A stretch of 39,731 bases of DNA from Emergencia sp. 1XD21-10. GTDB lineage: Bacteria > Bacillota > Clostridia > Peptostreptococcales > Anaerovoracaceae. The position numbers and the translations under genes are program-made. The notes beneath the pieces were generated by a model, which saw nothing but the letters and a program-made list of their open reading frames with translations, did no database searches and was not told the origin of the DNA. Within the stretch, counting starts at the first letter, position 1, and each line of letters starts with the position of its first letter. Positions 23,463 through 31,040 of the stretch are shown one piece after another. Where the stretch lies: positions 1-39,731 of the forward strand of contig NZ_QWEQ01000028.1 in NCBI RefSeq assembly GCF_009936045.1, given 5' to 3'.

Positions 23463-24821
23463 GTGAGCAATAAAAAAGAATTTACCGGTGCACAGAAAAT
23501 GATTTGTCAGATTTTGGATCCGGGCAGCTTTATGGAAATCGGAGAGGCGGTTACTGCAAGACTGACCGATTTTTATACGCCGGATACGCAGGACAAACCA
23601 TCTGATGGTGTTATCACAGGATACGGCACCATCGACGGACAGCTGGTTTATATATTCAGTCAGGATGTGGAAGTGCTGGGCGGCACTTATGGTGAAATGC
23701 ATGGACAGAAAATCAACAGGCTCTATCAGCTTGCTATGAAAGCAAAAGCACCGATTATTGGGCTTTTGGACTGTCATGGGTTCCGTATTGAAGAAGGTCT
23801 TGACAGTCTGGACAAATTTGCAAGACTTTATGCTTTACAGGCGCAGGCTTCAGATTTGATTCCTCAGATTATGGCGGTAGTCGGTATGTGTGGCGGCGGC
23901 ATGTCCATCGCAGCAAACATGGCGGACTTCGTCTTTGTTGAAAAAGAACACGGACAGCTTTTCGTAAATTCGGCAAGTTCCATCGACCGCAGTTTTGACG
24001 AAATTGTAGACCAGGCGGACTTCACTGACGCAAGTATGAGCTTTGATGAAATAAAGGACTCCATTCGGACGCTGGTACACACGCTGATTCCGGCGAATAC
24101 AGAAAGAAAGCCGCGGCAGAAGCCTTGCAACGACGATTTGAACAGACTTTGTCCGAATCTGGCTGGGCTGAGTGGTGACGGCAGAGCGATTTTGAAGGAG
24201 ATATCCGATAACGGCTTTTTCTTTGAAACCAGAAGAGACTGCGGCGAGGATATGGTAACCGGATTTATCATGCTGGACGGTATAGTAATCGGTGCGATTG
24301 CAAACCAGAAATCCAAGGCAGGTATGAGAAGAATCAGTGCTGAAGGCTTTGATAAGGCGGCAACTTTTATAGAACTGTGCGATAAATTCTCCTTCCCGAT
24401 TTTGACCCTAACCGATACAGAAGGCTTCGACACATCGGAGGAACAGGAAATCTATCTGCCGAAGGCAGCCGGTCGAATGATTAGGGCTCTGACGAAGGCG
24501 AAGGCGCCGAAAGTAAATCTGATTACAGGAGAAATTTACGGAAGCGCTTACAGTATCATGAACAGTAAAGGACTGGGTGCTGACTATGTATTTATGTGGG
24601 ACGGCGCAAAAGTAAACCTGATTAATGCAAAACAGGCCGTTGAAATTCTTTACCCACAGGCAGATTCCACGATGATAGAGCAGCGCATTGCTGACTATGA
24701 GAAGAGCCATAGCGGGGCAAGAGCACTGGCAAGACATGATTATGTCGATAAAGTAATTGACCCGGCGGACAGCAGAAAATATCTGGTTGGCGCTTTTGAG
24801 ACCTTTGCTAATTTGTATTAG
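23463..24821 (+). CDS. Acyl-CoA carboxyltransferase subunit (12S / MmdA-like)
   Basis: This 452-residue carboxyltransferase of the propionyl-CoA carboxylase beta/MmdA/12S-transcarboxylase family has two crotonase-fold halves. The first half carries SQDVEVLGGTYGEMHGQKI and GMCGGGMSIAANMADF. The second half carries GFIMLDGIVIGAIANQ and a degenerate glycine loop near GEIYGSAYSIMNSKGLGADY. It starts with GTG (23463) behind a weak GATGGGGA site. It is the first gene of an operon with gamma, biotin carrier and beta subunits and a 5S-type carboxyltransferase. The second half lacks the canonical GGAYGAM-type motif seen in MmdA, so the acyl-CoA substrate is uncertain. Confidence 0.83.
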   Translation: MSNKKEFTGAQKMICQILDPGSFMEIGEAVTARLTDFYTPDTQDKPSDGVITGYGTIDGQLVYIFSQDVEVLGGTYGEMHGQKINRLYQLAMKAKAPIIGLLDCHGFRIEEGLDSLDKFARLYALQAQASDLIPQIMAVVGMCGGGMSIAANMADFVFVEKEHGQLFVNSASSIDRSFDEIVDQADFTDASMSFDEIKDSIRTLVHTLIPANTERKPRQKPCNDDLNRLCPNLAGLSGDGRAILKEISDNGFFFETRRDCGEDMVTGFIMLDGIVIGAIANQKSKAGMRRISAEGFDKAATFIELCDKFSFPILTLTDTEGFDTSEEQEIYLPKAAGRMIRALTKAKAPKVNLITGEIYGSAYSIMNSKGLGADYVFMWDGAKVNLINAKQAVEILYPQADSTMIEQRIADYEKSHSGARALARHDYVDKVIDPADSRKYLVGAFETFANLY

Positions 24822-24832
24822 GGAGGCAGTCA

Positions 24833-25168
24833 ATGACAATTACAGAAATATTATCGAAAGCGGGAATGAATACGCTGCTTGGTATGGGCACCGTATTCGT
24901 CATGCTGGTTTTAATCAGCTGCATTATTTCCCTGTTCAAGTTCATACCGCAGCCGGGTGCCTCTAAGAAACAGAAAGAAGAGGCGGCAAAGACGGATGCA
25001 GCAAGCAGTCCTGCAACTGCTGCAGACGGCAAAGATGACGGCGCTTTAATTGCAGTCATTACGGCGGCTATTGCAGCAGCAAAAGCCGCAGAAAATGGCG
25101 GAGCATCTTTTGAGAATGAAGCCGATGGCGCATATATTGTTCGATCTATAAAGAGAAGAGGAAAGTAA
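24833..25168 (+). CDS. OadG-family (gamma) subunit of the Na+-pumping decarboxylase
   Basis: This is a 111-residue membrane protein with one N-terminal helix (MGTVFVMLVLISCIISLFKFI), an Ala/Lys-rich linker and a small C-terminal part. This is the usual plan of OadG/MmdD subunits, which anchor the carboxyltransferase to the beta subunit. GGGAGG precedes the ATG. It lies 11 bases after the 12S-like gene and 12 bases before the biotin carrier. The assignment relies on architecture and position. Confidence 0.82.
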   Translation: MTITEILSKAGMNTLLGMGTVFVMLVLISCIISLFKFIPQPGASKKQKEEAAKTDAASSPATAADGKDDGALIAVITAAIAAAKAAENGGASFENEADGAYIVRSIKRRGK

Positions 25169-25180
25169 GAGAGGAAAACT

Positions 25181-25543
25181 ATGGAAACATATATCATTAA
25201 AGTCAATGGAGTGACATACGAGGTAGAAGTAGAGAAAAAGGGGGCGGGAGCACCTGCCGCGCAGCCAGCAGCGTCTGCTGCTGCGCCTGCACCTGCTGCG
25301 CCTGTGCAGACAGCCGCTGCCGAAGGTGAGGGTGAAGCTGTTACTACAGGAACTGCAGGAAAGGTATGGAAAATCTCTGCGAAAGTGGGCGATAACCTGA
25401 AAAAAGGTGATACTATTCTGATTCTGGAAGCGATGAAGATGGAAATTCCAGTAGTAGCGCCAAAAGACGGTCAGCTCACCTCCATTACCGCTGCAGAGGG
25501 AGACAGCGTAGAATCCGGACAGAGTGTAGCAACCATTGCATAA
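25181..25543 (+). CDS. Biotin carboxyl carrier protein of the decarboxylase
   Basis: This is a 120-residue biotin carrier. The N-terminal strand (METYIIKVNGVTYEVEVE) is followed by a flexible Ala/Pro linker (about 21-48) and a biotinyl domain with the acceptor lysine K86 in EAMKMEIP. It shuttles CO2 from the carboxyltransferase(s) to the membrane beta subunit. It is encoded between the gamma and beta genes. The same carrier could serve both the 12S-like and the OadA-like subunits of the operon. Confidence 0.93.
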   Translation: METYIIKVNGVTYEVEVEKKGAGAPAAQPAASAAAPAPAAPVQTAAAEGEGEAVTTGTAGKVWKISAKVGDNLKKGDTILILEAMKMEIPVVAPKDGQLTSITAAEGDSVESGQSVATIA

Positions 25544-25558
25544 ACTTAGGGGAAAAAC

Positions 25559-26683
25559 ATGGAATATATTATCACAACTTTAGGAAATTTAATCCATCAG
25601 ACTGCCTTTTTCGATTTGACCATAGGCAATCTGCTAATGCTTGCGGTTGCATGTGGATTCTTATACTTAGCGATTGCCAAGCAGTACGAACCGCTTCTGC
25701 TGCTGCCGATTTCCTTCGGCATGCTGCTTGTCAATATTTATCCTCCCATCATGGAAGAGGGAGGACTGCTCCACTACTTTTATCTGCTAGATGAGTGGAC
25801 GATTTTGCCATCACTCATTTTCCTGGGCGTTGGCGCAATGACAGACTTCGGGCCGCTGATTGCAAACCCAAAGAGTTTTCTGCTTGGTGCGGCGGCACAA
25901 TTTGGAATCTTTGGCGCATACATGCTCGCCATGCTTATCGGATTTAACGATATGGCGGCAGCGGCAATCGCTATTATTGGCGGAGCCGACGGCCCGACTT
26001 CTATATTTTTAGCGATGAAACTGCACCAGACTGACATTATGGGGCCTATTGCCGTAGCAGCATATTCCTATATGTCACTGGTTCCGATCATCCAGCCTCC
26101 TATTATGCGAGCTTTGACCACAAAGGAAGAGCGTTCCATTAAAATGGAACAGCTTCGTCCGGTCTCCAAAAGAGAGAAAATTCTTTTTCCTATTGTGGTT
26201 ACCATCGTAGTGTGCGGCCTTCTGCCGTCCACTACGCCGCTCGTAGGTATGCTGATGCTGGGAAATCTCTTTAGAGAAAGCGGCGTTGTAAGACAGCTGA
26301 CTGACACAGCGTCCAATGCACTGATGTATATCGTCGTTATATTGCTTGGAACTTCCGTGGGAGCAACCACCAGCGCAGAGGCTTTCCTCAACTGGAGCAC
26401 GCTGAAAATCGTGGGCATAGGGCTTGCAGCCTTCTGCTTTGGTACAGCAGCTGGCGTACTCTTTGGAAAACTGATGTGTAAGATTTCCGGCGGTAAAATC
26501 AACCCGCTCATCGGCTCCGCAGGAGTTTCCGCTGTGCCGATGGCAGCCCGCGTATCCCAGAAAGTCGGCGCAGAAGATGATCCGACCAACTTCCTGCTGA
26601 TGCACGCTATGGGGCCTAACGTGGCAGGCGTAATCGGCACTGCTGTTGCTGCAGGCGTATTTATGGCAATCTTCGGCGTATAA
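25559..26683 (+). CDS. Na+-translocating decarboxylase beta subunit (OadB/MmdB/GcdB)
   Basis: This 374-residue polytopic membrane subunit decarboxylates carboxybiotin and exports Na+. The signature [10 protein letters not shown] with the essential D144 is present, as are [12 protein letters not shown], the conserved N and S residues in [30 protein letters not shown] and the closing [24 protein letters not shown] lies 5-6 bases before the ATG. It stands between the biotin carrier and the OadA-like gene, so the operon encodes a complete membrane pump. Confidence 0.95.
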   Translation: MEYIITTLGNLIHQTAFFDLTIGNLLMLAVACGFLYLAIAKQYEPLLLLPISFGMLLVNIYPPIMEEGGLLHYFYLLDEWTILPSLIFLGVGAMTDFGPLIANPKSFLLGAAAQFGIFGAYMLAMLIGFNDMAAAAIAIIGGADGPTSIFLAMKLHQTDIMGPIAVAAYSYMSLVPIIQPPIMRALTTKEERSIKMEQLRPVSKREKILFPIVVTIVVCGLLPSTTPLVGMLMLGNLFRESGVVRQLTDTASNALMYIVVILLGTSVGATTSAEAFLNWSTLKIVGIGLAAFCFGTAAGVLFGKLMCKISGGKINPLIGSAGVSAVPMAARVSQKVGAEDDPTNFLLMHAMGPNVAGVIGTAVAAGVFMAIFGV

Positions 26684-26695
26684 AGGAGTAATAAC

Positions 26696-28099
26696 ATGAA
26701 TAATAAAAAGTTAAAAATAACCGAGACCGTTTTGAGAGACGCACATCAGTCTCTCATAGCAACAAGAATGAAAACAGAGGATATGATTCCAATTCTGGAA
26801 AAGATGGATCAGGTTGGATATCACTCTATTGAATGCTGGGGTGGTGCGACTTACGATGCTTCTCTTCGGTTCTTAAATGAGGACCCGTGGCAGCGCCTTA
26901 GAACGCTGCGTCGCAGACTTAAAAACAGTAAACTACAGATGCTGTTTCGCGGACAGAATATCCTCGGATATAGACATTATGCTGATGATGTAGTGGAATA
27001 CTTTGTACAGAAATCCATTGCAAACGGCATTGATATTTTGCGAATTTTTGACGCATTTAACGACTTGCGCAATGTGGAGACAGCTGTGCGTGCCGCAAAA
27101 AAAGAAGGCGGCAATGTGCAGCTTGCAATGTCTTACACTACTGGCAGTGCGTACACACTAGATTATTGGAAAAAACTCGCCTCAGATATGGAAAGCCTGG
27201 GTGCAGATTCTATCTGCATCAAGGATATGGCAGGCATTTTAACCCCGGATATGGCTGACCGCCTGGTAAGAGAACTGAAAACCCAGGTGAAAGTTCCCAT
27301 CTCTCTGCACAGTCACTGCACTAGCGGCGTTGCACCGATTACTTATGTAAAAGGTGTAGAAGCTGGCTGCGATGTGATTGATACAGCAATTTCCCCATTC
27401 TCTATGGGAACCAGTCAGCCGGCAACCGAGGTTATGGTGGCAACTTTTGCAGGAACACCTTACGACACAGGACTTGATCAAAATCTTTTGGCAGAGATTG
27501 CAGACTATTTCAGACCTCTTCGTGACAGTTCCATTGCCAGCGGACTTCTTGATCCGAAAATGCTGACAGTTGATGTAAAGACGCTGCTTTATCAGGTGCC
27601 GGGTGGCATGCTGTCCAATCTGGTTTCTCAGCTGAAGGAACAGGGGGCAGAAGATAGATTTTATGAAGTGCTGGAAGAAATTCCAAGGGTGCGTGCCGAT
27701 CTCGGCGAACCGCCGCTGGTAACGCCGTCCTCACAGATTGTGGGAACCCAGGCGGTGCTCAACGTGCTGACCGGCGAGCGCTATAAAATCATGTCTCAGG
27801 AAACGAAGGCAATCCTACGTGGTGAATATGGTAAGACTGTAAAGCCGTTTAATCCGGAAGTGCAGAAAAAGGCTATTGGTGATGCCGAGCCGATTACCTG
27901 CCGTCCGGCGGATTTGCTGGAACCAGAGCTGGAAACTTTGGAAAAAGAAATTTCCGTGTTTAAAACGCAGGACGAAGATGTACTGTCTTACGCACTGTTT
28001 CCGAAGGTGGCAACGGAGTACTTCAAATACAGAGACGCAAAGGCGCATAAAATCGATCCGGATAAATATGATTTGACAAACAGAGCCTATCCGGTATAA
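26696..28099 (+). CDS. oadA: Oxaloacetate decarboxylase alpha / 5S-type carboxyltransferase
   Basis: This 467-residue carboxyltransferase has a DRE-TIM barrel and lacks the C-terminal biotin domain of longer OadA proteins, so it needs the separate carrier at 25181. Motifs are ITETVLRDAHQSL (D15 and H17, metal/catalytic), ECWGGATYD, MLFRGQNILGYRHY, CIKDMAG with the carbamylated K176, and SLHSHCTSG with H205 and H207 as metal ligands. The conserved C-terminal domain contains VPGGMLSNL. It transfers carboxyl from oxaloacetate (or to/from pyruvate) to biotin. The size matches the 5S subunit of transcarboxylase. It is 12 bases after oadB and 49 before the aminotransferase. Confidence 0.93.
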   Translation: MNNKKLKITETVLRDAHQSLIATRMKTEDMIPILEKMDQVGYHSIECWGGATYDASLRFLNEDPWQRLRTLRRRLKNSKLQMLFRGQNILGYRHYADDVVEYFVQKSIANGIDILRIFDAFNDLRNVETAVRAAKKEGGNVQLAMSYTTGSAYTLDYWKKLASDMESLGADSICIKDMAGILTPDMADRLVRELKTQVKVPISLHSHCTSGVAPITYVKGVEAGCDVIDTAISPFSMGTSQPATEVMVATFAGTPYDTGLDQNLLAEIADYFRPLRDSSIASGLLDPKMLTVDVKTLLYQVPGGMLSNLVSQLKEQGAEDRFYEVLEEIPRVRADLGEPPLVTPSSQIVGTQAVLNVLTGERYKIMSQETKAILRGEYGKTVKPFNPEVQKKAIGDAEPITCRPADLLEPELETLEKEISVFKTQDEDVLSYALFPKVATEYFKYRDAKAHKIDPDKYDLTNRAYPV

Positions 28100-28148
28100 C
28101 ATAGAAAGCAAATAATAAAGATAGAAATTTTTAGGAGGTATGTGCGAA

Positions 28149-29387
28149 ATGATTATGGCACAGCAAAACGGAAGAAAAACCATCGGAGCGCCAGATAAGC
28201 TTTTCGGAGTTTCTTCCAAAGCAAAAGCAAGAATTGCAGAAAAAGGAAAAGAGAACGTAATCGATTCCACCATCGGTGTACTGCTTAACGATGAAGGAAA
28301 GTTGGTTGTGCTGGAGTCGGTTATGGAATGTATCCGCAGTCTGCAGCCGGAAGACTATGCAGCTTACGCACCGATTCTGGGATTGCCTGAATATAGAGAA
28401 GCAGTAAAAAAGGCTGTTTTCCTAGACGATATGCCGGAGGGGGTATTCGTAGAAAGCTGTTATACGCCGGGCGGTACCGGTTCCATCAGAAATGCCATTT
28501 CCGCATATACAGCTTTCGGAGATAAAATTTTGGTCAGTGATTGGCACTGGAATCCATATAATCTGATAGCATCAGAAATCGGCCGCAGCGTTTCTACTTA
28601 TCGTCTTTTCAATGAAAAACTGAAATTTGACAGCAAGTCTTTTGAGACAGAACTTGCCGCTATTTTAGCAGAGCAGGATGAAACGCTGATTATCATCAAT
28701 ACACCAGCGCACAACCCAACTGGCTATACTTTCACGGAGGAAGACTGGAATCAGGTGCTGGCTGTGCTTGATACGTATGAAGGTAAAGGTAAGAAGATTG
28801 CACTCCTTGTTGATATCGCATATCTGGATTTCTCCGGTGACGCAGTAGAATATAGATTTTTCTTAAAGAAACTGGCAGGTCTTCCTGCGCACATTCTGCC
28901 GCTGATTGCATTCAGTGCTTCCAAAGGCTATACAATGTACGGCATGCGCTGCGGCGCGCTCCTTTGCATGGCGCAGACTGCTGAAGTTGCAAAGGAATTT
29001 GTGGATGTGATGAGCGTGGAATGCAGAGCATCCTGGTCTAACGGCAACAGAGCTGCTATGAAGGTGCTGGCAAATATCGTGGAAGACCCAGCGTTGATGG
29101 CGAAGGTGACTGAAGAAAGAGAACATTATCTGCAGATTCTCAGAAGACGCGGCGCCATTTTTATGGAAGAGGCAGAAAAAGCAGGTCTGACTGCCTGCCC
29201 GTATGACAGTGGATTTTTCATCACAATTCCTTGTGAGAAACCGGAGGCAGCAGGAGAACTGCTGCAGGAAATGGATATTTTCTGTATTCCAATGGGCAGA
29301 GGAATTCGTGTTTCCGTGGCTTCCAACACAGAAGACGAATGCAGAGTAATGCCTGCAAAAATTAAAGAAGCAATCACCAAAGCATAA
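28149..29387 (+). CDS. Class I/II PLP-dependent aminotransferase (aspartate/aromatic type)
   Basis: This is a 412-residue aminotransferase. ATG 28149 (spacing 10 from AGGAGG) is preferred over ATG 28140, which would be one base from the ribosome-binding site. Fold-type I motifs are YTPGGTGSIRNA (cofactor phosphate cup), NTPAHNPTGYTF, VDIAYLDFSG and the Schiff-base K259 in SASKGYTMYGMRCG, with the C-terminal SGFFITI and a terminal arginine region GRGIRVS. Position at the end of the oxo-acid decarboxylase operon suggests that it supplies the substrate, for example oxaloacetate from aspartate; tyrosine/aromatic specificity is the alternative. A strong terminator follows. Confidence 0.88.
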   Translation: MIMAQQNGRKTIGAPDKLFGVSSKAKARIAEKGKENVIDSTIGVLLNDEGKLVVLESVMECIRSLQPEDYAAYAPILGLPEYREAVKKAVFLDDMPEGVFVESCYTPGGTGSIRNAISAYTAFGDKILVSDWHWNPYNLIASEIGRSVSTYRLFNEKLKFDSKSFETELAAILAEQDETLIIINTPAHNPTGYTFTEEDWNQVLAVLDTYEGKGKKIALLVDIAYLDFSGDAVEYRFFLKKLAGLPAHILPLIAFSASKGYTMYGMRCGALLCMAQTAEVAKEFVDVMSVECRASWSNGNRAAMKVLANIVEDPALMAKVTEEREHYLQILRRRGAIFMEEAEKAGLTACPYDSGFFITIPCEKPEAAGELLQEMDIFCIPMGRGIRVSVASNTEDECRVMPAKIKEAITKA

Positions 29388-29411
29388 TAATAGTTCCTAA
29401 TAATCAAAAAG

Positions 29412-29452
29412 CAGAACCTAAAAAGTTTTTTAACTTTTGGGTTCTGTTTTTT
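29412..29452 (+). terminator. Terminator of the decarboxylase-aminotransferase operon
   Basis: CAGAACCTAAAAAGTT (29412-29427) pairs with AACTTTTGGGTTCTG (29432-29446) around a short loop. TTTTTT follows. Confidence 0.88.
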
Positions 29453-29461
29453 GTGGAGTTG

Positions 29462-29470
29462 TGGTATAGT
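29462..29470 (+). promoter_or_regulatory. Extended -10 promoter of the Lrp-type gene
   Basis: TGGTATAGT lies 32 bases before the ATG. The expected start is near 29477. Confidence 0.5.
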
Positions 29471-29501
29471 TAGTATTGAAATTTGACGAAGGCAGGGTTT
29501 T

Positions 29502-29930
29502 ATGAGAAACTTAGACGATATCGATATCAAGATTTTAAATCAGCTTAGAAAAAATGCACGCACGCCGATGAAGGAACTGTCAGCTCTGGTATATCTGACA
29601 ACGCCGGCGGTTTCTGCCCGAATTGATAAATTGGAAAAGGACGGATATATTAAAGGATATCACGCCCATTTGGATTTGGAGAAACTGGGCTACGGAATCA
29701 AGGCGTTTATCATGATTACTGTGGAGCCGGAGGACTGCCCGAAATTCTATGATTTTGTCAAGTCAGAAAAGAGCGTGTTGGAATGCAACCACATCACAGG
29801 TCCCTATTCTATGATTTTGAAGGTAGTGTTTTCCTCCACCAGCCTTTTGGACGAGTTCCTTGGCAAACTGCAGGTTTTCGGGAAGACCGAAACCCAGGTG
29901 GTATTTTCCACCGCCTTGGAGAGACATTAG
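29502..29930 (+). CDS. Lrp/AsnC-family transcriptional regulator
   Basis: This is a 142-residue regulator with an N-terminal helix-turn-helix (DDIDIKILNQLRKNART, then TTPAVSARIDKLEKDGYI) and a C-terminal RAM ligand-binding domain (about 65-142: IKAFIMITVEPED, CNHITGPYSMILKV). Such proteins sense amino acids as dimers or octamers. It is directly downstream of the aminotransferase/decarboxylase operon, separated by a terminator and with its own promoter, so control of amino-acid catabolism, including that operon, is likely but inferred. Confidence 0.92.
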   Translation: MRNLDDIDIKILNQLRKNARTPMKELSALVYLTTPAVSARIDKLEKDGYIKGYHAHLDLEKLGYGIKAFIMITVEPEDCPKFYDFVKSEKSVLECNHITGPYSMILKVVFSSTSLLDEFLGKLQVFGKTETQVVFSTALERH

Positions 29931-29955
29931 AGCAGACTTGAATTGAGGCGAAAGC

Positions 29956-30153
29956 ATGAAAAATCAATATCTTACAAGAATTTTAGCGGCACATCTCTTG
30001 GAGTTAAAGGCGCTGGTTCAGAGATATAACCAGAGTGGAAAAGGAAGTAAACTTGAAGAACCAACTTTTTTGATGGTTCTTACGAGGGGGGAGTTTGCAT
30101 ATCAGAGAAAAGACGGTGTATATGTGGTACCTGTTGGGTGTTTGAGAGACTGA
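29956..30153 (+). pseudogene. Short remnant resembling the C-terminus of a DUF4143-type ATPase
   Basis: This 65-residue frame has a possible GAGGCG ribosome-binding site. It ends in a pattern (TFLMVLTRGEFAYQRKDG, then VYVVPVGCLRD) that I recognise from the extreme C-terminus of another group of DUF4143 AAA ATPases. The preceding helix (LAAHLLELKALVQRYNQ) also fits. No ATPase domain exists upstream, because the Lrp gene ends 25 bases before. It is therefore probably a truncated gene end that may or may not still be translated. A genuine small protein is the alternative. Confidence 0.5.
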
Positions 30154-30216
30154 GAGCAGGTTACAATAGCGCTGATAAAACAGCCTTTGTGCAATATAAA
30201 GTGAAGAATTACAAAT

Positions 30217-30292
30217 TGCATATTTTCGAGAAAAATCTCCGAAATATGCACGATACTCTACATATTTTTTGAAAAAATCCTCAAAATATGTA
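30217..30292. repeat. Paired 34-bp palindromes, copy 2
   Basis: Unit 30217-30250 is TGCATATT-N18-AATATGCA with near-complete inner pairing around AAAAAT. Unit 30259-30292 is TACATATT-N18-AATATGTA: both outer positions changed together, which preserves pairing. The units are 8 bp apart. Confidence 0.8.
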
Positions 30293-30297
30293 CAAAT

Positions 30298-30340
30298 AAG
30301 CTGCTGGATGAAAATTTTACTGTTCTTTCGGCAGCTTTTT
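30298..30340 (+). terminator. Terminator-like hairpin between the palindrome pairs
   Basis: AAGCTGC (30298-30304) pairs with GCAGCTT (30331-30337) over a long loop, and a T-run continues to 30340. It is weak because of the 26-base loop. Confidence 0.35.
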
Positions 30341-30360
30341 CGGTTTTTATAAGACAAATA

Positions 30361-30436
30361 TGCATATTAAAGGCATTTTCTTTAAAAATATGCATACGGT
30401 TGTGCATATTATCGACATAATTCTTCAAAATATGCA
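30361..30436. repeat. Paired 34-bp palindromes, copy 3
   Basis: The units 30361-30394 and 30403-30436 are both TGCATATT-N18-AATATGCA, again 8 bp apart. The inner arms differ (AAAG/CTTT and TCGA-like) but keep partial complementarity. Confidence 0.8.
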
Positions 30437-30495
30437 TAGAGACAGATTCTACAGTCTTGCAGTGTAGGAGAGACGTGGAGACTGAGTGAAAGGAA

Positions 30496-30523
30496 AGAAA
30501 CGGCCGGAGCATTTAGCTCCGGC
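30496..30523 (-). terminator. Terminator of the DUF4430 lipoprotein gene
   Basis: On the minus strand GCCGGAGC and GCTCCGGC form a perfect 8-bp GC-rich stem (30503-30523) with a 5-base loop, followed by CGTTTCTTT. Confidence 0.8.
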
Positions 30524-30545
30524 TGTTAATTTGCATTAATCTACA

Positions 30546-30971
30546 TCAATCTATTTTCTTATAAACCCATTCCAGCACATCGCCGTCCTGCAGGACATAG
30601 TCGCCGGCAGAATCGGCGCACAGCTGTCCGTTGACTTTGTACTGCCAGATTCTGTTCGGATGAAAATCCCCATTGTTTAGGTCATTAATGCCTACGATTG
30701 TTCCATCGGTAGTTTCTACATTAACTGACATGTCGTTGACGTTGCAGTAAATCTGAATTGCCTCCAACACAGAGGAATTTTCTTCGATTTTAAAAGCAGT
30801 GGTTTCGATGTCAGGGAGTTCCGATTTTTTTGGATAGTCAATGCTGATGGTGATTGTAATCGGATGGATAATTTCTGCAGTGTCGCCTTTATTTTCGCAG
30901 CTGGTTGTGCATAAGACAGCAGCAAACAAAGTCAGACACAGGGTCAAACAGATAAATTTACTCTTGTTCAT
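30546..30971 (-). CDS. DUF4430-domain lipoprotein
   Basis: This is a 141-residue exported protein. The signal peptide ends in a lipobox (LCTTSC), giving a lipid-anchored cysteine at about residue 25. The mature domain (about 37-141) fits DUF4430, the beta-grasp-like domain related to the C-terminus of transcobalamin/intrinsic factor: SSVLEAIQIYCN, then IWQYKVNGQLCADSAGDYVLQDGDVLEWVY. Such proteins bind cobalamin-like or other small ligands at the cell surface or act as adhesin domains; the ligand here is unknown. It is monocistronic, with its own terminator. Confidence 0.82.
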   Translation of the reverse strand: MNKSKFICLTLCLTLFAAVLCTTSCENKGDTAEIIHPITITISIDYPKKSELPDIETTAFKIEENSSVLEAIQIYCNVNDMSVNVETTDGTIVGINDLNNGDFHPNRIWQYKVNGQLCADSAGDYVLQDGDVLEWVYKKID

Positions 30972-31040
30972 GAAGTCTCCTTTGGGATTGCCCTATGGAT
31001 TTAGTGTTATTATCTATATTCTACCACAAAACTCCTAAAT

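Larger units (their letters stand above)
30154..30545. other. Convergent intergenic region with palindrome arrays
   Basis: This 392-bp gene-free region lies between the remnant (+) and the DUF4430 gene (-). It is mostly filled by two 76-bp palindrome pairs with a terminator-like hairpin between them, plus the minus-strand terminator at 30496-30523. Confidence 0.6.

Noticed and set aside
30217-30436. CRISPR-like array
   Set aside because: The units are palindromic pairs with 8-bp gaps and a 68-bp interruption, not constant repeats with unique spacers of similar length. No cas genes are present.
30004-30512. Minus-strand frames of 84-117 codons across the palindrome arrays
   Set aside because: The frames arise from the AT-rich palindromes, overlap one another and the remnant gene, and lack initiation signals.
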